Source: Halorussus amylolyticus (GTDB taxonomy: Archaea; Halobacteriota; Halobacteria; Halobacteriales; Haladaptataceae). From it: DNA of 64,000 nt. Below, in pieces: positions 43,153 to 50,751 of the stretch; position 1 is the stretch's first letter; each line of letters opens with the position of its first letter. Under the pieces are notes generated by a model. That model ran no database searches, was not told where the DNA came from, and was given only the letters and a program-made list of their open reading frames with translations. The position numbers and the translations under genes were made by a program. The stretch is taken from positions 241,867-305,866 of the forward strand of contig NZ_ML974131.1 of the NCBI RefSeq assembly GCF_004143485.2. Direction: 5' to 3'.

Positions 43153-45057
43153 CTATCCGTACTGCTCCCGGTATCGCTCGTGAAGCGCGTCCGCCGCGGC
43201 CTCGACGGACGTCCCTTCCTTGGGAACGAGTTCGATGAATCCGGGCGGCGCGTTCTCCTGCACGTCGAGCGTTTCGAGCACGTCGGTCTGGCGCTGCCCG
43301 AACCGGCGTATCTGTGTCAGCACTGCGGGCGTGGCGACGCTCTCGGGCAGTTCGCCGGTCTGGATTTCGGCGTGGTCGCCGTCGGTCGCCCGCCCGGCGG
43401 TTTTCAGCTCGCGGAACACGAACAGCACCGAGTCGATTACCTCCTCGGGTCGGGCCCGCTCGACCTGCCCGTCGGACTCGGTTCGGACGTCGGCTTCGCC
43501 CCGTTCGTGAGCGGCGACTTCTCCGCCGACTCCGGATTCGGAACCGCCCTCGGATTCGTCACCGGGTTCCGTCTCGCCCGCCCGCTCCCGGTACGTGAGT
43601 TCGAGCGCGCCGTCGGCGACCCGAAACTCGACGCCGTACTCGCGCTCGAACGCCGGGCGAAGCCGCTCGATAGCCGTCGGGTCCACGCTCGCGGGAAGCG
43701 AGACGCGCTCGCCGCGGTGGTCGATGGTGCCGACGACGCTCCAGAGGAACTCCACGAGCGTCACGGCCTCGCTCGCGTCTTCGGCGGCCTCCTCGGCCGC
43801 ACGCTCGGCCTCGTCGAACCGACAGTCGTGAAGCGCGTCCCGTCCCGAATCCAGTCGCTCGCGGACTCCCCGCACGCTCGGGAGGTCGCCGTCGCGGCCC
43901 TCGACCACTAACTCCGAGAGTCGGTCGGCGACACGGCCCTCGAATCGGTCGCACTTGGTCTCGACCGTCTCGATATCGGACCCGGCCGCGTCGGCACGCT
44001 CGGCGAACGAGGATTCGTACTGGCCGACGTAAGCCTCGATGCGCCCGACGTGGTCGTCCACCTCGCCGACCGCCTGCGCGACGGTTTCGAGGTCGGCACC
44101 CTCGTCGAGACGCGAGAGAAACGCTTCGTCGATTCGGCCGACGTGGACCGCCGTGTCGAACGCTTGAATCTCTACGTCTCGGAACCGACTCGGGAGGTTC
44201 ACGAGTTCGTACGACCGGTCGTACCGCGACCAGCACTGGACCGTACCGTAGGTGGTTCTGACGCCGGACGCGACCCGCTCGCGGAGGTCGTCCTCGATGC
44301 GACCGACTTCCGTCTCGGGGTCGAGACTCTCGACGCGACTCGCGAGCGACGACGCCTCGGCCCGGAGTTGGTCGGCCGACCCGCGGCCGGCGGCCGCCAC
44401 GTCGGATTCGAGACCGTCGCACCGCTCTCGGAACTCTCGCCGACGTTCTCGGGCACGCTCGACCCCGTTCGGCGCGATATCGGCGAGCGCGTCGAGGTCA
44501 CCGATTCGTCGGCGATACGCCTCCTCGAACGCCTCTCGCTTCCGGTCGAGGTCCGACGCGACCGCGGCGAGTTCGGCCGACTTCTCCTCGACTACCTTCT
44601 CGTCCCAGTCGTGACCGAGCGCCGACCCGACCGCCGCGCCCGACGCGACGACCGGAACTGCGAAGAACCCGAGGACCTGCACGAGCGGTACGTCAGACCC
44701 GAACATCGGGAAGTAAACGCCGAAGAACAGCGCGAAGAACAGCACAGAGACGAGTCCCGCGGCCGCGAACGTCACGTCGCGGTTGTGCCGCCCGAACTGC
44801 GCTACGCCCTGTGCGGCCCACGCGCCCGCGATGAGTACGAACAGTCCGGACACCAGCCCCGGACTCTGCCACATGAGAATCGCGGCGGCGTCGAACACCG
44901 CGACCGAGCGAATCGCGTCCTGCACGCCGCTAAGACCCGCCGAGCCCAGTGTCGTCTCAGCGACCGCCAACGTCGTCTGGACGAACGTCGCCAGTATTGG
45001 TACCCCTGCGAGCCCCCATGCCGCGAGGGGTAACTGCGTGTCACGACCTGTAGCCAT
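43153..45057 (-). CDS. Tubulin cluster gene 6: four-span membrane protein with cytoplasmic coiled coil
   Basis: 634 residues. Four hydrophobic helices lie in about residues 10-145 (LPLAAWGLAGVPILATFVQT; SGLFVLIAGAWAAQGVAQF; FAAAGLVSVLFFALFFGVYF; VLGFFAVPVVASGAAVGSAL). A long coiled coil follows (about 150-410), then a mixed domain and an acidic linker, and a final small domain (VFRELKTAGRATDGDH, FGQRQTDVLETLDVQ). I chose the ATG at 45057; a GTG one codon before is possible. It is first in the minus block, with tubulin-like gene 7 64 bases downstream, and could be the membrane platform of the system. No family is recognised. Confidence 0.75.
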   Translation of the reverse strand: MATGRDTQLPLAAWGLAGVPILATFVQTTLAVAETTLGSAGLSGVQDAIRSVAVFDAAAILMWQSPGLVSGLFVLIAGAWAAQGVAQFGRHNRDVTFAAAGLVSVLFFALFFGVYFPMFGSDVPLVQVLGFFAVPVVASGAAVGSALGHDWDEKVVEEKSAELAAVASDLDRKREAFEEAYRRRIGDLDALADIAPNGVERARERRREFRERCDGLESDVAAAGRGSADQLRAEASSLASRVESLDPETEVGRIEDDLRERVASGVRTTYGTVQCWSRYDRSYELVNLPSRFRDVEIQAFDTAVHVGRIDEAFLSRLDEGADLETVAQAVGEVDDHVGRIEAYVGQYESSFAERADAAGSDIETVETKCDRFEGRVADRLSELVVEGRDGDLPSVRGVRERLDSGRDALHDCRFDEAERAAEEAAEDASEAVTLVEFLWSVVGTIDHRGERVSLPASVDPTAIERLRPAFEREYGVEFRVADGALELTYRERAGETEPGDESEGGSESGVGGEVAAHERGEADVRTESDGQVERARPEEVIDSVLFVFRELKTAGRATDGDHAEIQTGELPESVATPAVLTQIRRFGQRQTDVLETLDVQENAPPGFIELVPKEGTSVEAAADALHERYREQYG

Positions 45058-45150
45058 CACCTACATCTCTCTCAGTGGGGTTTCAAAACGTTTGCCCTTG
45101 GTGGTATGTCCGGATTCGAGAGAGTATCGGCCGTCGTTCACTTCACGCCC

Positions 45151-45186
45151 GACCGGAGCAGACCGCGACCGCGGTCTGCTCCGGTC
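45151..45186. terminator. 17-base inverted repeat overlapping the HPP-gene stop
   Basis: Perfect arms 45151-45167 and 45170-45186 around AC. It overlaps the first bases of the HPP gene stop codon and so lies at the 3' end of that minus-strand gene, 94 bases upstream of cluster gene 6. It probably ends the HPP transcript before the tubulin cluster begins. Confidence 0.55.
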
Positions 45187-45688
45187 ACGATTCCAGATAC
45201 CGCTTCATTCGGTCGAATCCCGCGACGAACGCCCGGTGGACCTCGACCAGAATCACGACGCTCACCACGATGGTCGCGGCCTGTCGCGGCGTCGATAATA
45301 ATCCGAGCGAGACGATGAGCGTCGTCGCACACGCCGGGGCGTGATTCGTGTCGGTCGCTATCATTCCCCAACTCGTAACCGCGATGGAGACGACGCCGCT
45401 CGCGGCGAGTCGAAGGCCGTCGGACGACAGGCCAGCGGGCGTGCTCGTGAGCGACACGCCATCGGCGATAAGCGTGTACGCGAGCAGCCCCGCTACCGCG
45501 CCGATGAAGTGACTCCCGACGATTCGATACGTCGAGGTGCGCTCGCCCCGCCGGTCGAACGCGAGGATGAACGCCGACGGCCCGAGGCTCGGGAAGATGA
45601 ACGGCTGGCCGGTCAGCCACGCGACGAGACCGAGAACCGTGAACAGCACGCTCGCGTAGAGGCTCGTGCCGATGCGGCGTCTGTTCAT
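45185..45688 (-). CDS. HPP family membrane protein
   Basis: 167 residues with four predicted membrane helices. The signature FPSLGPSAFILAF near residue 38 is typical of HPP proteins; HAPACATTLIVSLG near the end of the third helix carries another conserved segment. Some plastid HPP proteins carry nitrite, but the archaeal substrate is unknown. The ATG at 45688 (MNRRRIGTSLYAS) was chosen because the longer frame runs into the repeat flanking the tRNA gene. It is transcribed in the same direction as the tubulin minus block, but a strong inverted repeat separates them. Confidence 0.82.
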   Translation of the reverse strand: MNRRRIGTSLYASVLFTVLGLVAWLTGQPFIFPSLGPSAFILAFDRRGERTSTYRIVGSHFIGAVAGLLAYTLIADGVSLTSTPAGLSSDGLRLAASGVVSIAVTSWGMIATDTNHAPACATTLIVSLGLLSTPRQAATIVVSVVILVEVHRAFVAGFDRMKRYLES

Positions 45689-45742
45689 GTCCACGCGTCT
45701 GTGGAACGCGGTTATAACGGTGGTCGATTTCGGTTTCGCAGT

Positions 45743-45883
45743 CGCTGTCGCCAGCGTTTGCTCGTCGCGATGCTCCTCGCTCACGAGTTGGCGTCAGCAG
45801 AAAGCGCCCGAGGCGGGATTTGAACCCGCGTCACAACCGTGACAGGGTTGTATGATGGGCCACTACACCACCCGGGCTTTCGT
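45743..45883. repeat. Direct repeat, copy 1, containing a tRNA-Asp gene
   Basis: About 141 bases here match 46668-46808 with only a few differences, at a constant offset of 925 bases. The block includes about 60 bases of tRNA 3' flank (CTCCTCGCTCACGAGTTGGC) and the whole tRNA. This is a segmental duplication bracketing a nuclease gene. Confidence 0.85.
45805..45877 (-). tRNA. tRNA-Asp (GTC), copy 1
   Basis: On the minus strand this folds as a full 73-base tRNA. The acceptor is GCCCGGG pairing CTCGGGC (one G-U), with discriminator G. The anticodon stem CAACC/GGTTG encloses CTGTCAC, giving anticodon GTC. The T arm is GCGGG TTCAAAT CCCGC. CCA is not encoded. Asp identity agrees with the discriminator G. 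The second copy 925 bases away is identical across the tRNA. Confidence 0.95.
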
Positions 45884-45976
45884 AGTGCACTCGTTCATTT
45901 CGGCGGCCCGTATTAAGGCGTGCCGATTTGCTCCGCTATTGGGGTGTGATACCTCGACACACTTTCCGGCCTCAGG

Positions 45977-46402
45977 TTATGGAATTCGCCCTCGAAATTC
46001 GTATTCCTCAGCCCAATTGATAGACGGGTGGTCAATCTCGCCCTCGAAGCGAAGTTCCATCTTCTGTCCGGTCGCTTCCTCGATGTCGACCCAGTAAATG
46101 CGCTCGTTTTTCGGGTACCGGACGATGAACGCGTCGATATCCCCATCGTACGTATTTTCGTGATACTTCCCATCTCTCGTGGTCTGAGAGTGTGTGTTGA
46201 AACGCATCGTGTCTGGTTTGTTTGTCCAGGCGGTTTTACATTGGATGCGTTGTAGACCCTCTCCGCAGTCTACGACGAGATCATATTTGTCGTTATCTCC
46301 GAACGGTACCGAAACGCTGTATCCGTTCGAAATCAGCTCGTGGATGACCTTCGCCTCCGTCTCGTCGCCTTTGTCCTTCGTATTTACTGCACCTTTGACC
46401 AT
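45977..46402 (-). CDS. PD-(D/E)XK nuclease of the group I intron-associated type
   Basis: 141 residues. GDETEAKVIHELISNGYSV opens a restriction-endonuclease fold; DKYDLVVDCGEGLQRIQCKT fits the D...QxK core found in this subfamily (PDDEXK_5). FIVRYPKNERIYWVDIEEA follows. Haloarchaea often carry such genes next to tRNA genes. The local base composition is lower in G+C than elsewhere in the window. Its position between an intact tRNA-Asp and a tRNA-Asp 3' fragment indicates arrival on a tRNA-targeting element. No integrase is present, so it may be a remnant or a minimal homing unit. Confidence 0.8.
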   Translation of the reverse strand: MVKGAVNTKDKGDETEAKVIHELISNGYSVSVPFGDNDKYDLVVDCGEGLQRIQCKTAWTNKPDTMRFNTHSQTTRDGKYHENTYDGDIDAFIVRYPKNERIYWVDIEEATGQKMELRFEGEIDHPSINWAEEYEFRGRIP

Positions 46403-46552
46403 GCTTCAGTTTTCATTCTCTTCAAACATAAGTTTAGGCTATTTTGACTACAAGGTGATGTCGAGTCGTTTCTCTCCGCTTCGTGGAGACCCTCGATGAC
46501 GGACTCTCTAAGTGGTGACAGAATAACGTCTCGCTGGCGAATTGGAATCAGG

Positions 46553-46578
46553 AAAGCGCCCGAGGCGGGATTTGAACC
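46553..46578 (-). repeat. 26-base tRNA-Asp 3' fragment (att-like)
   Basis: Identical to the 3' terminal 22 bases of tRNA-Asp plus four flanking bases (matching 45801-45826 and 46726-46751). After GAACC the match stops. About 60 bases later a T-arm-like AGGGTTCAAATCCCT appears on the plus strand. It fits an attachment-site scar. Confidence 0.8.
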
Positions 46579-46667
46579 GGACGAAGACGGTCCGGGCATG
46601 CGGCCTCACTTTGTTCGGCCGTTCCGGGCGTGCGACTTCTAGGGTTCAAATCCCTTCGAAGTTGCTT

Positions 46668-46808
46668 CGCTGACGCCAGCGTTCGCTTGTCGCGGTGCTC
46701 CTCGCTCACGAGTTGGCGTCAACAGAAAGCGCCCGAGGCGGGATTTGAACCCGCGTCACAACCGTGACAGGGTTGTATGATGGGCCACTACACCACCCGG
46801 GCTTTCGA
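46668..46808. repeat. Direct repeat, copy 2, containing a tRNA-Asp gene
   Basis: Partner of 45743-45883. Differences are concentrated in the first 60 bases; the tRNA is unchanged. The 46403-47127 gap holds the att-like fragment, this repeat with its tRNA, and the promoter region of the RNA polymerase operon. Confidence 0.85.
46730..46802 (-). tRNA. tRNA-Asp (GTC), copy 2
   Basis: The same 73-base tRNA as copy 1, with acceptor, anticodon GTC and T arm intact, on the minus strand. The upstream sequences diverge within a few bases, so the two copies have different promoters. One of them may be silent. Confidence 0.95.
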
Positions 46809-46938
46809 ACGCATCTTCTGCTTGTGCCCTATCGAACTTAAGACTTCCCAAACGGAGTCGGCGTGGCGTGCAGTCACGTGGATTCGAGTCGCATCGAGCG
46901 AGGGCCCGCCCGAGCGGACGTGTCCCGCCGCCCCAAAC

Positions 46939-46948
46939 GATTTATACT
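46939..46948 (+). promoter_or_regulatory. TATA-like element of an unassigned transcript
   Basis: GATTTATACT is a good haloarchaeal TATA box, but no ORF starts 25-60 bases downstream. It may drive a small RNA of about 80 bases or an additional long leader for rpoH. A local hairpin (TTCCCCGACACGGCGGGG) follows. Confidence 0.35.
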
Positions 46949-47044
46949 TCCGTCGAGTGAACGTGACTAACGGACACCTCGTCGCGGTCGGGATTCCCCG
47001 ACACGGCGGGGTCGAATAGCTCGTGGTGCGCTCGACTTAGCAAG

Positions 47045-47054
47045 TCTTAAATCA
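47045..47054 (+). promoter_or_regulatory. Likely TATA box of the RNA polymerase operon
   Basis: TCTTAAATCA, 74 bases before the rpoH ATG, predicts a leader of about 50 bases. It is a second candidate alongside the box at 46939. Confidence 0.5.
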
Positions 47055-47127
47055 CCCTCGCGTGTAATACCCTGTAGTATCTCGTGACAGCCATTTCTCC
47101 ATTCGCCCAGAGAACCCACCGCCACAC

Positions 47128-47355
47128 ATGGTAGACGTAAGCCAACACAACCTAGTCCCGGACCACAGCGTCGTCGATGACGAGGAGTTAGACGGCCTGT
47201 TGGAGGAGTACAACATCCAATCAACCGACTTACCCAAAATAAAACGCACCGACCCGGCGCTCCCCGACGACGCCGAGGTCGGCGACGTAATCAAAATCGT
47301 GCGCGACTCCCGAACGACAGACATCGCGACCGTATACCGACTCGTCGTAGAATAA
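47128..47355 (+). CDS. rpoH: RNA polymerase subunit H (Rpo5)
   Basis: 75 residues, the archaeal Rpo5, equivalent to the C-terminal half of eukaryotic RPB5. It opens [20 protein letters not shown] and contains [20 protein letters not shown] with the conserved LPRI-like core, ending RLVVE. It sits at the jaw of the polymerase. It is the first gene of the operon and its TAA overlaps the ATG of rpoB'' by one base (TAATG). Confidence 0.97.
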   Translation: MVDVSQHNLVPDHSVVDDEELDGLLEEYNIQSTDLPKIKRTDPALPDDAEVGDVIKIVRDSRTTDIATVYRLVVE

Positions 47356-48920
47356 TGAATAGGGAAAACCGACGCACAATCTCGAAGGAGTACTTTTCGA
47401 AGGAACGACTCGCAGAACACCACTACCGCTCGTTCAACGCGTTCCTCCTCCGGGGGATGCAACAGGTCGTCGACGAGAAGGAGACAATCGAGACCGACAT
47501 CGGCGACAAGGAGGACGAAGAGCCGGTCCACGTCGAACTCAGCGACGTTCGTGTGGTGACTCCGCGCGTGCGCGAAGCCGACGGGAGCGAGGAGTTGCTC
47601 TACCCTCAGGAGGCCCGCCTGCGGAACATCACCTACTCCGCGCCCGTGTTCATGGAGATGTCCATCGTGAAGGGCGAGGGCGAGGACGAGCGAGTGGTCG
47701 ATTCGACCGAGACCAAGGTGGGCCGGATGCCCATCATGGTCGGCTCCGAGAAGTGTAACATCGCGGGCTTCTCGGACGACGAACTCGTGGACATCGGCGA
47801 GGACCCCGCCGACCCCGGCGGCTACTTCATCGTCAACGGCTCCGAGCGCGTGCTGATGACGAGCGAGGACCTCGCGCCGAACAAGATTCTCGCGGAGTAC
47901 GACACCAAGTACGGCGACGAGATTCAGGTCGCCAAGACGTTCAGCCAGCGCCGGGGCTATCGCGCCCTCGTGCTGGTCGAGCGCACCCGCGACGGCCTGC
48001 TCGAAGTGTCGTTCCCCTCGGTTTCGGGGAGCGTCAACTTCGTCACGCTCGTCCGGGCGCTCGGACTCGAATCCGACGAGGAAATCGTCCACCGCGTCTC
48101 GGACGACCCCGAAATCGTGAAGTTCATGCTCGAAAATCTGGAGGCCGCCGAGGTCCAGACCGAGGAGGAGGCAATCGAGTCGCTCGGCAAGCGAGTCGCC
48201 TCCGGGCAGGGCAAGAACTACCAGCTCAAGCGCGCGAACTACGTCATCGACCGCTACCTCCTGCCGCACCTCCACGAGGAGGGCGTCGAGGAGGAGGACG
48301 TGCGCATCAACAAGGCGTACTACCTCTGCCGGATGGCCGAGGCGTGCTTCGAGTTGGCGCTTCAGCGCCGCGAACCCGACGACAAGGACCACTACGCGAA
48401 CAAGCGGCTGAAGGTGTCGGGCGACCTGATGAAGGACCTGTTCCGGACGGCGCTCAACAAGCTGGCACGCGACGTGAAGTACCAGCTCGAACGCGCGAAC
48501 ATGCGCAACCGTCAGCTCTCGGTCAACACCGTGGTCCGGTCGGACGTGCTGACCGAGCGGCTCGAACACCCGATTGCGACCGGGAACTGGGTCGGCGGCC
48601 GGTCGGGCGTCTCTCAGCTCGTGGACCGGACCGACTTCATGGGGGTTCTGTCACACCTCCGGCGGCTCCGGTCGCCGCTGAGTCGGTCTCAGCCCCACTT
48701 CGAGGCGCGGGACCTCCACGCGACCCAGTGGGGTCGCATCTGTCCCTCCGAGACGCCGGAGGGGCCGAACTGTGGGCTGGTGAAGAACTTCGCCCAAGCG
48801 ATGGAACTGTCGCAGAACGTCGAGGACGAACAGGGACTCAAACGAGAACTGGCGTCGATGGGTGTCGAAGGCATCCCCGGAATCGAGGGCGTCGAACCAA
48901 CCGCAAGCGCGGACGACTAA
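47355..48920 (+). CDS. rpoB2: RNA polymerase subunit B'' (Rpo2N)
   Basis: 521 residues, the N-terminal half of the catalytic B subunit; haloarchaea split it in two. Recognisable blocks include [21 protein letters not shown] (truncated here to its key GSERV core), [15 protein letters not shown] and the fork-loop region [12 protein letters not shown]. The protein ends [18 protein letters not shown] and a short linker, the usual split point. It shares one base with rpoH and ends a single base before the ATG of rpoB'. It assembles with B', A' and A'' into the core enzyme. Confidence 0.97.
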   Translation: MNRENRRTISKEYFSKERLAEHHYRSFNAFLLRGMQQVVDEKETIETDIGDKEDEEPVHVELSDVRVVTPRVREADGSEELLYPQEARLRNITYSAPVFMEMSIVKGEGEDERVVDSTETKVGRMPIMVGSEKCNIAGFSDDELVDIGEDPADPGGYFIVNGSERVLMTSEDLAPNKILAEYDTKYGDEIQVAKTFSQRRGYRALVLVERTRDGLLEVSFPSVSGSVNFVTLVRALGLESDEEIVHRVSDDPEIVKFMLENLEAAEVQTEEEAIESLGKRVASGQGKNYQLKRANYVIDRYLLPHLHEEGVEEEDVRINKAYYLCRMAEACFELALQRREPDDKDHYANKRLKVSGDLMKDLFRTALNKLARDVKYQLERANMRNRQLSVNTVVRSDVLTERLEHPIATGNWVGGRSGVSQLVDRTDFMGVLSHLRRLRSPLSRSQPHFEARDLHATQWGRICPSETPEGPNCGLVKNFAQAMELSQNVEDEQGLKRELASMGVEGIPGIEGVEPTASADD

Positions 48921-48921
48921 C

Positions 48922-50748
48922 ATGAGTCAGGGACGAGAAGCCAAAGTGTACGTCAACGGTAGTTTGGTCGGGACGCATCCCGACCCCGAACAGCTCGCAG
49001 AACAAGTGCGCCACGCTCGCCGACGCGGCGACGTGTCCGACATGGTCAACGTGTCCATCAAGGAGCGCACCCGCGAAGTCATCATCAACGCCGACGCGGG
49101 CCGCGCGCGCCGCCCGCTCCTCGTCATCGAGAACGGCGAGGCGCTCATCACCGACGAGGAGATTAAGGCGGTCGAGAACGGCGACCTCGACTTCGAGGAC
49201 CTCGTCGAGCGCGGCAAGGTCGAGTTCATCGACGCCGAGGAGGAAGAGGACATCTACGTCGCGGTGGACCGCGAGGACCTCAACGAGGACCACACCCACC
49301 TCGAAGTCGACCCGCAGCTCATCTTCGGCATCGGCGCGGGGATGATTCCGTACCCCGAGCACAACGCGTCGCCCCGGATTACGATGGGGTCGGGGATGAT
49401 TAAGCAGTCGCTCGGGCTTCCCGCGGCGAACTACCGCATCCGGCCCGACACACGCCAGCACCTGCTCCACTACCCGCAGCTCTCGATGGTCAAGACCCAG
49501 ACCACCGAGCAAATCGGGTACGACGACCGCCCCGCCGCCCAGAACTTCACGGTCGCCGTGATGAGCTACGAGGGGTTCAACATCGAGGACGCGCTCGTCA
49601 TGAACGGCGGCTCGGTGGACCGCGCGCTGGCTCGCTCGCACTTCTTCCGGACCTACGAGGGCGAAGAACGCAGATACCCCGGCGGACAGGAGGACCGCTT
49701 CGAGATTCCGGACGACGACGTGCGCGGCGCGCGCGGTGAAGACGCGTACACCCACCTCGACGAGGACGGACTGGTCAACCCCGAGACCCGAGTGGACGAG
49801 AACAGCGTCCTGCTCGGCAAGACCAGCCCGCCCCGGTTCCTCGAAGAGCCCGACGACATGGGCGGTCTCTCGCCGCAGAAGCGCCGAGAGACCTCCGTGA
49901 CGATGCGGTCGGGCGAGTCCGGCGTCGTGGACACAGTGACCCTGATGGAGGGCGAGGACGGCTCGAAGCTCTCGAAGGTGTCGGTGCGCGACGAGCGCAT
50001 CCCGGAACTCGGCGACAAGTTCGCGTCCCGGCACGGACAGAAGGGCGTCGTCGGCCACATCGCGCCCCAGGAGGACATGCCGTTCACCGAGGAGGGCGTC
50101 GTGCCCGACCTCGTCATCAACCCTCACGCGCTCCCGTCCCGGATGACGGTCGGCCACGTGCTGGAGATGATTGGCGGAAAGGTCGGCGCGCTCGAAGGCC
50201 GACGCGTGGACGGAACCGCGTTCACGGGCGAAGACGAAGAGGAGCTTCGGTCGGCGCTCGAAGAGAAGGGCTTCAAGTCGTCGGGCAAGGAGATTATGTA
50301 CTCCGGCGTCACCGGCGAGAAAATCGAGGCCGAAATCTTCATCGGGACCATCTTCTACCAGAAGCTCTACCACATGGTCTCGAACAAGCTCCACGCCCGC
50401 TCGCGCGGGCCGGTGCAGGTGCTCACGCGCCAGCCCACCGAGGGTCGCGCCCGCGAAGGCGGCCTGCGTGTCGGGGAGATGGAGCGCGACGTGCTCATCG
50501 GGCACGGTGCCGCTCTGACCCTCAAGGAGCGACTGCTGGACGAATCTGACCGCGAGTGGATTTACGTCTGTGCGAACTGCGGCATGAGTGCGGTCGAGAA
50601 CGTCGAGCAGAACCGCGTCTACTGCCCGAACTGCGACGAGGAGACCGACATCCACGAAATCGAGATGAGCTACGCGTTCAAGCTCCTGCTCGACGAGATG
50701 AAGGCGCTCGGCATCGCCCCGCGACTCGAACTGGAGGACGCAGTCTAA
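48922..50748 (+). CDS. rpoB1: RNA polymerase subunit B' (Rpo2C)
   Basis: 608 residues, the C-terminal half of the B subunit. Landmarks are [19 protein letters not shown], the [11 protein letters not shown] active-site region, [14 protein letters not shown], and a C-terminal zinc site CANCGM...[18 protein letters not shown] precedes the end. I chose the ATG at 48922, one base after the stop of rpoB''; an upstream in-frame start would overlap that gene by about 60 bases. Confidence 0.97.
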   Translation: MSQGREAKVYVNGSLVGTHPDPEQLAEQVRHARRRGDVSDMVNVSIKERTREVIINADAGRARRPLLVIENGEALITDEEIKAVENGDLDFEDLVERGKVEFIDAEEEEDIYVAVDREDLNEDHTHLEVDPQLIFGIGAGMIPYPEHNASPRITMGSGMIKQSLGLPAANYRIRPDTRQHLLHYPQLSMVKTQTTEQIGYDDRPAAQNFTVAVMSYEGFNIEDALVMNGGSVDRALARSHFFRTYEGEERRYPGGQEDRFEIPDDDVRGARGEDAYTHLDEDGLVNPETRVDENSVLLGKTSPPRFLEEPDDMGGLSPQKRRETSVTMRSGESGVVDTVTLMEGEDGSKLSKVSVRDERIPELGDKFASRHGQKGVVGHIAPQEDMPFTEEGVVPDLVINPHALPSRMTVGHVLEMIGGKVGALEGRRVDGTAFTGEDEEELRSALEEKGFKSSGKEIMYSGVTGEKIEAEIFIGTIFYQKLYHMVSNKLHARSRGPVQVLTRQPTEGRAREGGLRVGEMERDVLIGHGAALTLKERLLDESDREWIYVCANCGMSAVENVEQNRVYCPNCDEETDIHEIEMSYAFKLLLDEMKALGIAPRLELEDAV

Positions 50749-50751
50749 ACC

